A stretch of DNA of 9,487 bases from positions 1 through 9,487 of the forward strand of contig DFZN01000040.1 in assembly GCA_002382735.1 (NCBI GenBank), given 5' to 3'. How positions within the stretch are numbered: the first letter of the stretch is position 1; the number at the start of each line of letters is the position of its first letter. A model generated the notes under the pieces. It was not told the DNA's origin. It did not search any database and saw only the letters and a list, made by a program, of their open reading frames with translations. Source of the stretch: a bacterium UBP11_UBA4055 (GTDB lineage: Bacteria; UBA4055). A program made the translations under genes and the position numbers. This document shows positions 1 to 7,011 of the stretch, one piece after another.

Positions 1-244
1 CTATTCCCGCATTCCTGCTTCTGCTTACGCCTGAATTTTTCTGATCGATCAGGATCATCTCATTCGTAAATTCCGATTTGAATGATATTATCCTTTCCGC
101 AGTATCATCTGAAGAACCGTCGTTTATAACTATCACTTCAAAATCTTTGAATGTTTGTGCCTTAAGGCTGCCAAGAGTACCTGAAATAAATTTACCTACA
201 TTATATGCAGGAATTATTACGCTTATCTCAATTCCGAAGACCAT
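1..244 (-). CDS. Family 2 glycosyltransferase, N-terminal part (cut by window edge)
   Basis: Only the first 81 codons are in the window; the gene continues past base 1. The translation has the GT2 (GT-A fold) N-terminus: a beta strand and loop EISVIIPAYN (residues 6-15), the nucleotide-binding NDGSSDDT (41-48), and the SGVSRSRNAG segment (71-80) that in this family precedes the DxD metal site, which is off the edge. Such enzymes transfer a sugar from a nucleotide donor at the cytoplasmic face of the membrane. Here it most likely extends the lipid-linked repeat unit. The ATG at 244-242 overlaps the stop of the preceding GT4 gene by one base (TAATG). An AAGGGAG ribosome site lies at 251-257 with 6 bases of spacing, so start and operon membership are well supported. 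Donor, acceptor and linkage cannot be read from this fragment. Confidence 0.9.
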   Translation of the reverse strand, partial: MVFGIEISVIIPAYNVGKFISGTLGSLKAQTFKDFEVIVINDGSSDDTAERIISFKSEFTNEMILIDQKNSGVSRSRNAGI

Positions 245-1464
245 TAATGACTCCCTTCGATCACATTAACATATTCCCGAATGATCTTTTCCGAATCAAA
301 ATCAAGCGCGCGGACCTTTCCCTTTTCGGAATATTTCTTGTGCATCGTACTGTCTTTCAAAAGATGTTTAACGGCATCAGCGAGCAGTTTTTCCTCCTTA
401 ATAAGAGGTATATCAGCATCTCTGTATTTACCGTCGCAGACGGGCGTTAATATGCCGAATTCAGCGAATTCGATTTCATTTTTTAATTTAGGCCGTCCTA
501 TTCCCGGTGCTATTATCTCGCGCGGGCCGGCTTTGCAGTCAGTGAACACTACTGGTATTCCGCAGATCATTGATTCGACTATTACATTTCCGAATCCCTC
601 AAGTATCGAGCTTGAAACAAAAACATCAGCGTTCTTCAATAACGGGTAAGGATTGGGCGTAAAATCAATAAAGGTCACACTTGATTCCATTTTATAGTCA
701 TTGATCAGTTCGGTAAGCTTTTTTTTAACTTCAATTTCAGCAGGTAAATATGCTTCACCAACAATATCGAGCCTGATTTCCGGAAAATCCTTTTTTAATT
801 CCGAAAGGGCTCTTATCAAATGCCAAAAAGCTTTTGTACCGCATATTCTTCCGATCGTTATGAGGACTATTTCTCTGCCTGATCTTAAATAATCTTTCGG
901 AACCCCCTTTTCTGAAAGTTCCCTTATCTTTACTATGTCGAAAGGATTATAAACAGGCGTTATTTTTGACGGTTTAATTTTAAAACTGGCTGACAGGTCG
1001 TCTTTTAACGCTTCAGAAACTGTAATAATTCTGTCGCTTTTGTTATAAAGGAACTTTATCAGTATCTTATTGATAAATCCTCTTATGTCCCCTCTCTCGG
1101 ACTCTTCTTTTGATTTATAGCTGTGAATAGTGAGTATAGCCTTATTACTGCTTTTTGAGATTATGTTGAGAAAATTTGAATGCTCTCCGAACGAGATTAC
1201 TGAATCCAGATTATTTTCTTTTATTATCTTTCTAAGGCTGAATATTTTATTAAAAAAACGGGTGAGCCTGTAACCGTTGCTTCCCTTTAAAACGATAAGT
1301 TTTCCCGAGTGATCGAAAGCTCTGTTTTTATCTGAATATACGATAACGAAGACATTAAAATATTCAGAAAGTCCGAATGACAATGTAGAAGCAACCCTCT
1401 CTATGCCTCCGATGATATTAAAATCTCTAAGAAGCAGGCCTATATTTTTCTTATTTTCTTTCAT
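244..1464 (-). CDS. Family 4 glycosyltransferase (GT-B fold)
   Basis: This is a 406-residue retaining glycosyltransferase of the GT4 type, with a full-length two-domain GT-B layout. Visible marks are the N-terminal GGIERVA loop (19-25) and ITVSEALKDDL near 147-157 closing the first domain. R206 and K211 lie in the segment GRICGTK, where the family binds donor diphosphate. The E-x7-E signature EGFGNVIVE is at about 289-297, followed by GIPVVFTDCKAGPREII. It has no signal peptide or clear membrane segment, so it should act on the lipid-linked acceptor at the inner face of the membrane. I chose the ATG at 1464-1462, which overlaps the upstream GT2 gene by 14 bp. A TTG two codons earlier (1470) is possible, but neither has a clear Shine-Dalgarno sequence. 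Its stop overlaps the next start by one base, implying translational coupling. The sugar specificity is unknown. Confidence 0.93.
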   Translation of the reverse strand: MKENKKNIGLLLRDFNIIGGIERVASTLSFGLSEYFNVFVIVYSDKNRAFDHSGKLIVLKGSNGYRLTRFFNKIFSLRKIIKENNLDSVISFGEHSNFLNIISKSSNKAILTIHSYKSKEESERGDIRGFINKILIKFLYNKSDRIITVSEALKDDLSASFKIKPSKITPVYNPFDIVKIRELSEKGVPKDYLRSGREIVLITIGRICGTKAFWHLIRALSELKKDFPEIRLDIVGEAYLPAEIEVKKKLTELINDYKMESSVTFIDFTPNPYPLLKNADVFVSSSILEGFGNVIVESMICGIPVVFTDCKAGPREIIAPGIGRPKLKNEIEFAEFGILTPVCDGKYRDADIPLIKEEKLLADAVKHLLKDSTMHKKYSEKGKVRALDFDSEKIIREYVNVIEGSH

Positions 1465-2485
1465 AAACAACCATGCATTTTAGCAGGAATCGAAACTTCA
1501 ATATTAAACCCGGATCGTACTGATTTATATACTGGGAATTTTTATATTTGAAATAAGTTTTCAAACCGAATCCGGTTGAATTAGTGCAGGCTGAGAACCA
1601 GTACTTCGATAATACGCGTTCGATAACTGCCTGATCGTAGAACAACTTTTTTTTATTTTTCTCTGCAATTTTATCCAGCCATAATTTAATGCCTGAAAGA
1701 TCATCGATTTTACTGATTTTTTTCTTTGAAGCAAGAATAATATGAAAACGGATATCTTCATCTGAAGGGTTTATTCCGAGTCTTTTAAGCTGAGTGATGA
1801 AAATTTTCTTCAGAAACGATTCTCTGTATTCTGTTTTAGTGGAATTTGTTAGATTCGAATCCACGAACCTGTACTTCAATAAAATTTCAGGCATATTTGC
1901 GAATTCAGTAAAGCTGATCATTCTGCTCCACAGATCGAAATCCTGGCTTATCCTGAAATCCTCATCGTATCTCAAATTGTTTTCATCCATAACCGAGCGT
2001 CTGATCATAACGGTCGGGTGCATGATAATATCTCTGAAAAGAAGTTCGGCTTTTAAATCATTGTTACTTGTTGGAAGATCAGAATCGGCATTATAATTAC
2101 CAAAGAATCTGATATTTGTACCTAAAACGCCTATTTCAAGATTGTTTTCCATAAAATCGAATTGCTTAGAAAACCTTTCAGGCATTGAGATATCGTCGGA
2201 ATCCATTCTGGCTATGTATTTACCTTTTGCTATGTCTAACATTAAATTCAGACTTTTTGTCAGTCCGATGTTCTCAGAGTTTCTGAAATATTTAATTCTT
2301 TTGTCTTTTTTTGCGTAAGATTTTATGATCTCAAAAGAACCGTCAGTTGAACAGTCGTCGGTAACAATGAATTCAAAGTCATCAAAAGTCTGATCCAGAA
2401 TACTGTCAACGGATTCCTGAAGGTATTGTTCACTGTTGTAAACTGACATTATAACCGATATTGCCGGAGTTGTTTCTGAGTTCAT
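1451..2485 (-). CDS. Family 2 glycosyltransferase
   Basis: This is a 344-residue inverting-type GT2 enzyme. The GT-A domain is complete: SVIMSVYN (10-17), the nucleotide-binding DDCSTDGS (43-50), the DxD-type metal motif DSDD (95-98) within KYIARMDSDD, and the acidic QDFDLW (181-186), which matches the family's catalytic-base segment (usually ED-x-DLW). Residues from about 210 onward are Lys-rich and aromatic and I cannot assign them. No strong membrane helix is seen, so a cytoplasmic, peripherally bound enzyme is likely. It starts at an ATG one base after the stop of the ATP-grasp gene (TAG-T-ATG), with no obvious Shine-Dalgarno sequence, so it probably depends on coupled translation. Its 3' end overlaps the GT4 gene. 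Its role is inferred from context as adding one sugar of the repeat unit; donor and linkage are unknown. Confidence 0.93.
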   Translation of the reverse strand: MNSETTPAISVIMSVYNSEQYLQESVDSILDQTFDDFEFIVTDDCSTDGSFEIIKSYAKKDKRIKYFRNSENIGLTKSLNLMLDIAKGKYIARMDSDDISMPERFSKQFDFMENNLEIGVLGTNIRFFGNYNADSDLPTSNNDLKAELLFRDIIMHPTVMIRRSVMDENNLRYDEDFRISQDFDLWSRMISFTEFANMPEILLKYRFVDSNLTNSTKTEYRESFLKKIFITQLKRLGINPSDEDIRFHIILASKKKISKIDDLSGIKLWLDKIAEKNKKKLFYDQAVIERVLSKYWFSACTNSTGFGLKTYFKYKNSQYINQYDPGLILKFRFLLKCMVVYERK

Positions 2486-2486
2486 A

Positions 2487-3503
2487 CTAATCTATATAAT
2501 TTCCGTTAATGTAATTATAGAGTTCCTCCGCAAAAAGCGTGTCGGCATCAACTGGTGATATAGATTCAGTTAAAGTATCTCCGTTCAGCACAAAATGAGA
2601 TCTGCTTTTCATGACTGTGTACATACCGAAGTGAACGCACTGATATTCGATAAGATAAAAACGGTCTTCTTTTTGAATAATATCGAGAGATACCCACGGA
2701 GTGTTTAGTTTATCTTTTACCGAGAATGCAAAACGCATAAGTTCAGAATTTGGAGGCTGAGAATTGTCGAAATTGCCGCTTCCTGATGCTCTGAAATCAT
2801 TGGGTCTTATAAATCGTTTAAGATAAAAAAGCTTGTTGCCGAAAATAACTATTTTCCAATCGTTCTCTAACCCCTCAATAAATTCCTGAAAAACTATTTT
2901 ACCGGCTTTTAAAGGATATTTATCCCGATATTCTTCGATCTTCTTTCTGTACTTGAAAATATTCTTTCTTTTCTTTACGATGTCGGTTAAATTTTTATTA
3001 AGATATTCTGAAGCCTCATTCACATTTTTCAAAAGGCTAACAGAGCTGCTGCCGTATCCTGAAGAGAGTTTTCCGACCACAGGATATCTAATATCTTTAA
3101 TCTTTCTCATACCTTCTTCAATAGTGCTTACGAGAATCGATCCGGGTGCAGATATGTCCAGATCGGTTTTTATCAGTTCCTGGAGATATTTGTTTTCGTG
3201 AGCCCTGAAATGAATGAAATCGGGTATAAGTATTCCGCCGGATGTTTTGATCAGCAGAAGTATATCCTCAATAGACGAATAATATTCAGGATACTGCGAG
3301 CTTGCATATATGAAGAAGGAACCTTTTATGATGTTTTTGCGGTCTGAAAATTCTGAAATAAATTTATCGAATGTATAGACTTGAACTTCAAAAGACTTGT
3401 CGATAAAATACTCTTTGACCAGCTCAGTTGAGAATGATTCAGTCTCGTGAAGTTTCTGAGGAACTGATCCTGTGGAATTTGTAAGAATAAATAGTCTTTG
3501 CAT
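2487..3503 (-). CDS. RimK-like ATP-grasp ligase in the polysaccharide locus
   Basis: This 338-residue protein reads as an ATP-grasp carboxylate-amine ligase. Residues 1-100 resemble a pre-ATP-grasp domain. PVVGK (141-145) supplies the ATP lysine, and GYGSSSV (149-155) is the glycine-rich loop. QEFIEG (206-211) is the hinge strand. DWKIVIFGNKLFYLKR followed by NDFRASGSG (235-243) aligns by eye with the RimK segment ending DFRSNLHRGG. The metal-binding acids appear as SLDI (D274) and E286. The usual E-x-N is E286-Y-Q288, a conservative but unusual change. Family enzymes form an acyl-phosphate and then an amide or similar bond. In this setting it might attach an amino acid or amine to a uronic acid of the glycan, but that is inference from position. 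It lies 3 bp after wzx and 1 bp before the GT2 gene. The ATG at 3503 has no clear Shine-Dalgarno sequence. The substrate is unknown. Confidence 0.75.
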   Translation of the reverse strand: MQRLFILTNSTGSVPQKLHETESFSTELVKEYFIDKSFEVQVYTFDKFISEFSDRKNIIKGSFFIYASSQYPEYYSSIEDILLLIKTSGGILIPDFIHFRAHENKYLQELIKTDLDISAPGSILVSTIEEGMRKIKDIRYPVVGKLSSGYGSSSVSLLKNVNEASEYLNKNLTDIVKKRKNIFKYRKKIEEYRDKYPLKAGKIVFQEFIEGLENDWKIVIFGNKLFYLKRFIRPNDFRASGSGNFDNSQPPNSELMRFAFSVKDKLNTPWVSLDIIQKEDRFYLIEYQCVHFGMYTVMKSRSHFVLNGDTLTESISPVDADTLFAEELYNYINGNYID

Positions 3504-3506
3504 AAA

Positions 3507-4961
3507 TTACCCGGAGATTTTTTTGTTAATTTTTCTTAATATGGAATATTCATAATCAAATCCATATCCCAAGATAACGTCATAAACGAGAAAAGAAAAG
3601 AATGAAATGAAGGATAAATTTATTAAATTCATTGGAATAACGCCCCTTAGAAACCATACGGGTACTGCTATAATAAAACCTGATATATAAAACTTAAGGG
3701 TTGTCTTTGTGAAAGGATGGATGCCGAATTTCTTATAAGCATAGATCATTTTGAAAATGTCGTAAATGATGAGATTCGAGCTTGTGGCTACTGCAGCTCC
3801 GGTTATTCCGAATAGAGGAATAAATACAGCGTTCGAAGCTATGACTATAAAAATCAGAGCAGTTCTCGAATAAAAATCGAATTTATAGTATTTTGAAAGA
3901 GATAATATCTCTCCGCACATACCTATTGATAAATTGGATAACTGACCAATGGCGATAATTACTATTACTGCTACTCCTTCCGCATACTCTTTCCCCAGGA
4001 TCAACAGAATATCATGCGAAAAGACAGATATAAGAACAAAAACGATCACACCAAATTGTATGTTACTGTAAAGATTTTCATAATAAGCTTTTCTCAATTC
4101 AGGTATGTTGTCAGACTGGACATATTCTGAAAGTTTAGGTTGTGTTATTCTTGAGAAAGATTCGAATATTATATTCATCATGCTTGTAACAGTTATTGCG
4201 ATCACATATATCCCTGTTTTGCTTAGGCCCAGATAATGCCCGATCATAATCTTATCTAAATTATTTGCAAGATTACCGGAGATAGATGCTACCAGCATGA
4301 AGAACGAATACGATTTAAACCGCATCATGAATCTGAAATCCGGTATTAGATCTTTTAAAGTCCATTTAATATCAAGATGTTTTACTGAGAGCCAGATCAT
4401 TTGTATGACAGTTATCAGACTCATTATCATAAAGAACTGCATATAGACTTTGAAACCAAGTGCAAATATGAACATCAGGATCAGAAAGGTGCAGTTCGCG
4501 ATCCTAAAATAAACATTTCGGATCATGTTTGATTTTACTGAAACAAAAAGTACTCTTGACATTCTTTCGAAAAGTTCTGTCGAATGAGAGAGGATGAGGT
4601 ATGCAGGAATATAAATAAAATAATCCCCGATAGGTCCTCCTCCGTAATAAGATATTATCAGAGTTTTGCCGAAATAGAGAAGCAAAAGTATAAAGCTAAG
4701 CAGAATATACGAAGTGACAATTACCGACGAAATGAATTTGGCTTTATTATCCGTTTCTTTGTAAACAGGGTAAAATTTCATAATGACTGCCAGAAGACCT
4801 GAGTGTGAAAAAAGCTGAAGCAGGGCTGTAAGAGAAAGAATCGTACCTATGATACCAATCTCTTCTGATGTCATAACCTTTGGCTTGAAGAAAGTATTGA
4901 ACAGACCCAGGAAAAGACCTGTGTATGAAATAAAAAGGTTTATGAGGTTGCTTCTATACAT
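3507..4961 (-). CDS. wzx: Wzx-type oligosaccharide flippase
   Basis: This is a 484-residue integral membrane protein with roughly 12-14 hydrophobic helices spread along its whole length, typical in size for the MOP-superfamily polysaccharide flippases. The N-terminus (NLINLFISYTGLFLG) and the following EEIGIIGTILSL segment match the first helices of this family. SGNLANNLDKIMIGHYLG, near the middle, matches the start of the second six-helix repeat. The protein moves the undecaprenyl-diphosphate-linked repeat unit from the cytoplasmic to the periplasmic face for Wzy. It is the first gene of the left minus-strand block, with ATP-grasp and glycosyltransferase genes following at once. No good Shine-Dalgarno sequence precedes the ATG at 4961. 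A weak sigma-70-like promoter is proposed upstream. Family assignment is strong; the exact substrate is unknown. Confidence 0.92.
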   Translation of the reverse strand: MYRSNLINLFISYTGLFLGLFNTFFKPKVMTSEEIGIIGTILSLTALLQLFSHSGLLAVIMKFYPVYKETDNKAKFISSVIVTSYILLSFILLLLYFGKTLIISYYGGGPIGDYFIYIPAYLILSHSTELFERMSRVLFVSVKSNMIRNVYFRIANCTFLILMFIFALGFKVYMQFFMIMSLITVIQMIWLSVKHLDIKWTLKDLIPDFRFMMRFKSYSFFMLVASISGNLANNLDKIMIGHYLGLSKTGIYVIAITVTSMMNIIFESFSRITQPKLSEYVQSDNIPELRKAYYENLYSNIQFGVIVFVLISVFSHDILLILGKEYAEGVAVIVIIAIGQLSNLSIGMCGEILSLSKYYKFDFYSRTALIFIVIASNAVFIPLFGITGAAVATSSNLIIYDIFKMIYAYKKFGIHPFTKTTLKFYISGFIIAVPVWFLRGVIPMNLINLSFISFFSFLVYDVILGYGFDYEYSILRKINKKISG

Positions 4962-4998
4962 TTTAAATATTTACCATCATTTCAATAAAAACTCCGTA

Positions 4999-5028
4999 AA
5001 TATACGAAAAATATCTTAACTTTGTTCA
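4999..5028 (-). promoter_or_regulatory. Weak candidate promoter for the wzx operon
   Basis: On the minus strand, TATATT (bases 5004-4999) could be a -10 element, with TGAACA (5028-5023) as a poor -35 at 18-bp spacing. Transcription would begin near 4992, leaving a leader of about 30 bases. The first gene of a tight operon beside a divergent gene needs a promoter in this gap unless it is read from coaD through the acyltransferase gene, but the match is weak and the region is AT-rich throughout. Confidence 0.3.
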
Positions 5029-5052
5029 TTTTAAATTTTATATTTATATTTG
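5022..5052 (+). promoter_or_regulatory. Candidate promoter of the acyltransferase gene
   Basis: TTGTTC (5022-5027) and TATATT (5045-5050) are spaced by 17 bp, a sigma-70-like arrangement. The same bases also read as the Bacteroidota-type promoter, TTTG (5021-5024) and TATATTTG (5045-5052, matching TAnnTTTG) with a 20-bp gap. Either reading places the start near 5057, about 25 bases before the ATG. The dual match is the only clue here towards a Bacteroidota-like polymerase, and chance matches are easy in AT-rich DNA. Confidence 0.55.
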
Positions 5053-5068
5053 CAGAAAATAAAACTAC

Positions 5069-5074
5069 AGGGAG
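5069..5074 (+). promoter_or_regulatory. Ribosome binding site of the acyltransferase gene
   Basis: AGGGAG lies 8 bases before the ATG at 5083, a near-ideal Shine-Dalgarno sequence and spacing. It fixes the start of this gene, in contrast to the leaderless-looking starts of the divergent wzx operon. Confidence 0.75.
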
Positions 5075-5082
5075 CTTAGCAT

Positions 5083-5700
5083 ATGTACGGATTTTTGCGG
5101 TATACAGGAATAAAGATCAAAGACCGGATTTACAGACTCAGAAAGAGAATATTTCTATTTACAGAATTAAAAAGACCGAATATTCAGTTCGGTAGCGGCC
5201 TTATCCTTAACGGTATTCCGTTGTTCGAGATAGATGACGATGCTTCTCTGGTAATAGGTAAAAATGTTACTCTGACATCGTGGAACAAGGAATACCATAT
5301 AAACCTCCACTCGCCGGTGAAATTGTATGCGGACAGAAAAGGAGCGTCGATAATCATAGGAGACAACACAAGAGTACACGGATCCTGTCTGCACGCCTAC
5401 AAGAAAATAAGTATCGGTAAGAACTGTCTGATCGCCGCAAACTGTAATATTATAGACTCGAACGGTCATGAACTTTCTTTCGAGGATCCCCCGAACAGGA
5501 TCAATTCAAAAGACGAACCAAAAGAAGTGGAAATATGCGACAATGTATGGATAGGTGCGGGTTGTTTAATACTGCCCGGTGTTAAAATCGGAGAAGGTAG
5601 CGTGATCTCCGCGAACAGTGTAGTAACTAAAGATATTCCGTCAAATGTTCTGGCGGGCGGCAATCCGGCTGTGATAATAAGGGAATACAAAAAAAGTTAA
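5083..5700 (+). CDS. Left-handed beta-helix acyltransferase (likely O-acetyltransferase)
   Basis: This 205-residue protein is built of hexapeptide repeats. Isoleucine-led turns such as IDDDASLVIGKNVTL, IIIGDNTRVHG, ISIGKNCLIAANCNI, VWIGAGCLILPGVKIGEGSVI and VLAGGNPAVII cover about residues 50-200. DSNGHEL includes His129, at the usual catalytic position for WbbJ/maltose-acetyltransferase-like enzymes, and the DPPNR loop follows it. These soluble trimers transfer an acyl group, usually acetyl, from acyl-CoA to a sugar hydroxyl or amine. Here it probably decorates the repeat unit or a sugar precursor. An N-acyltransferase for an amino sugar is the alternative. The gene has its own promoter and strong ribosome site, and it is the only plus-strand gene within the polysaccharide locus. 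Its stop lies 6 bp from the convergent wzy stop, with no clear terminator between. Confidence 0.9.
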   Translation: MYGFLRYTGIKIKDRIYRLRKRIFLFTELKRPNIQFGSGLILNGIPLFEIDDDASLVIGKNVTLTSWNKEYHINLHSPVKLYADRKGASIIIGDNTRVHGSCLHAYKKISIGKNCLIAANCNIIDSNGHELSFEDPPNRINSKDEPKEVEICDNVWIGAGCLILPGVKIGEGSVISANSVVTKDIPSNVLAGGNPAVIIREYKKS

Positions 5701-5760
5701 CTATCATCAAATCTGTACTTTCTTCTCGAAAATGAATTTCTTAGTGACTAAGAATGATAG
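5701..5760. repeat. Nested inverted repeats at the convergent gene ends
   Basis: TTCTTAG (5738-5744) and CTAAGAA (5748-5754) form a 7-bp perfect stem with a 3-base loop inside the end of wzy. Around it, CTATCA (5701-5706) pairs with TGATAG (5755-5760). It could slow or end transcription leaving the acyltransferase gene, but the stem is AT-rich and no T-tract follows, so it is not a standard intrinsic terminator. Confidence 0.3.
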
Positions 5761-7011
5761 GATAATTATTGTCCAGGGCCATGCGAACATTAGTTCCCAC
5801 CTTGTTGTGCCCATTATACTCAAATAAGTGAGTAAGATCAGTATGATGAGGTTAAAAAGATGAGTGTTATTTCTGAAAGAATTATATACGGATGAGGTAA
5901 GGGCGCCGAAAAAATATGAAAATAATGCGACACCAATAACTCCGGCGTCTTTATAAAATGTGAACAGCATAGTGTAATGTGAGTTGTGATGCGTAGCCGG
6001 CCCGCCGAAATCCCTGAATTCCGCAATTATGCTATACGAGGAATTATTTATCTGACTGAATTTCGGATAAAATTTTTTAATGAGAGGTTCAAGGAATTCT
6101 TCTATTCCACCAAGAACGCTTCTAAAATGCGTAAAATCATAATCGATTCCTTCTCTGTATGTATTGAGAAAATAATCAAAGGCACTGAAAGGTGCAGTAA
6201 GATACCATATAAAGTATCGGGCAACAATCTCCATTCCAGACTTGTTCGCAAGATATTGCGATCTCCTGAAAACACTCATTGATACTAAGAAAATGAAAGG
6301 AACGAGGATCAGCGCTACATACCTTTTTTTTATTTTTATAAGACCGCTGTCATACATATAGGCCAATCCGATGACTGAACACATGATCAGAAGTATTACC
6401 GAGCTTCTTCCAAGAATTACAGTGCTATATATGAAAATATTCATTACAGCTAAAATGAAATATTTTTTTTTAATAGAACCCAGATACACTCCCGCCATTG
6501 TGACGAACATAGCCGTAAAAACTGATGGCCTGATATAATAATTGAGCAGAAGTTTATGTCCCTCGAAAATGCCTGCATCAGTATAAACAAGGAATCTGTA
6601 TGTGCCTGCATCAAGCGAAGAGAGTATGCCTATGCTCTTTCTCAAAAACACAATGAGTATGACAGTCGTTACGATCTGTGCGTAAAGAAAAATCTTTAGA
6701 AGAAAATTCTCTTCACCCGTGACATGAGAAGTGATGAAAACAGGTTCTATTCTGTGTCCGGATGATCTGCTTTTTAAAAATGTGACAGATCCGATCGAAT
6801 ATAAAGCAAGCGCAGTGAGTAAGACCCAGAAAGTGCCTATTCTTGGCGTTCTGATCCCGACAAGATTTATGCTGGAAATAAATATGAACGACCCCCACCA
6901 TATAGTAAAGAAAGAAACGGGATTAAATATTGTGCCGGATTTTAGCCATGCCAGAAGTATGGAAAAAATCACTATGGAGATCAGTATATAATAAAATGAA
7001 TCCGGGATCAA
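5707..7011 (-). CDS. wzy: Wzy-type O-antigen/polysaccharide polymerase
   Basis: This is a 434-residue membrane protein with about ten to twelve hydrophobic helices, typical of oligosaccharide-repeat-unit polymerases, which are recognised more by topology than by sequence. ILGRSSVILLIM (199-210) resembles the GR-containing helix of this family. A long polar stretch at about 284-345, containing a THHNSHYTM segment, fits the large periplasmic loop before the last helices. It would join flipped repeat units in the periplasm. The start is the TTG at 7011-7009, overlapping the wzz stop as TTGA. AAGGA at 7021-7025 sits 9 bases upstream, and no in-frame ATG occurs until about residue 168, so TTG is well supported. 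Two A-tracts, of nine bases (6463-6471) and eight (6324-6331), lie on its coding strand. The alternative is an unrelated polytopic protein, but the context favours Wzy. Confidence 0.85.
   Translation of the reverse strand: MIPDSFYYILISIVIFSILLAWLKSGTIFNPVSFFTIWWGSFIFISSINLVGIRTPRIGTFWVLLTALALYSIGSVTFLKSRSSGHRIEPVFITSHVTGEENFLLKIFLYAQIVTTVILIVFLRKSIGILSSLDAGTYRFLVYTDAGIFEGHKLLLNYYIRPSVFTAMFVTMAGVYLGSIKKKYFILAVMNIFIYSTVILGRSSVILLIMCSVIGLAYMYDSGLIKIKKRYVALILVPFIFLVSMSVFRRSQYLANKSGMEIVARYFIWYLTAPFSAFDYFLNTYREGIDYDFTHFRSVLGGIEEFLEPLIKKFYPKFSQINNSSYSIIAEFRDFGGPATHHNSHYTMLFTFYKDAGVIGVALFSYFFGALTSSVYNSFRNNTHLFNLIILILLTYLSIMGTTRWELMFAWPWTIIILSFLVTKKFIFEKKVQI

Noticed and set aside
1794..2096. Plus-strand open frame of 100 codons
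   Set aside because: It is antisense to a well-supported GT2 gene, has no ribosome site or family features, and is best explained as a shadow frame.
5167..5469. Minus-strand open frame of 100 codons within the acyltransferase gene
   Set aside because: The plus-strand hexapeptide-repeat protein fully explains these bases; the opposite frame has no recognisable features.
5738..5754. Hairpin as an intrinsic terminator for the acyltransferase gene
   Set aside because: The stem is short and AT-rich, lies in the wzy coding region and is not followed by a T-run, so I list it only as an inverted repeat.
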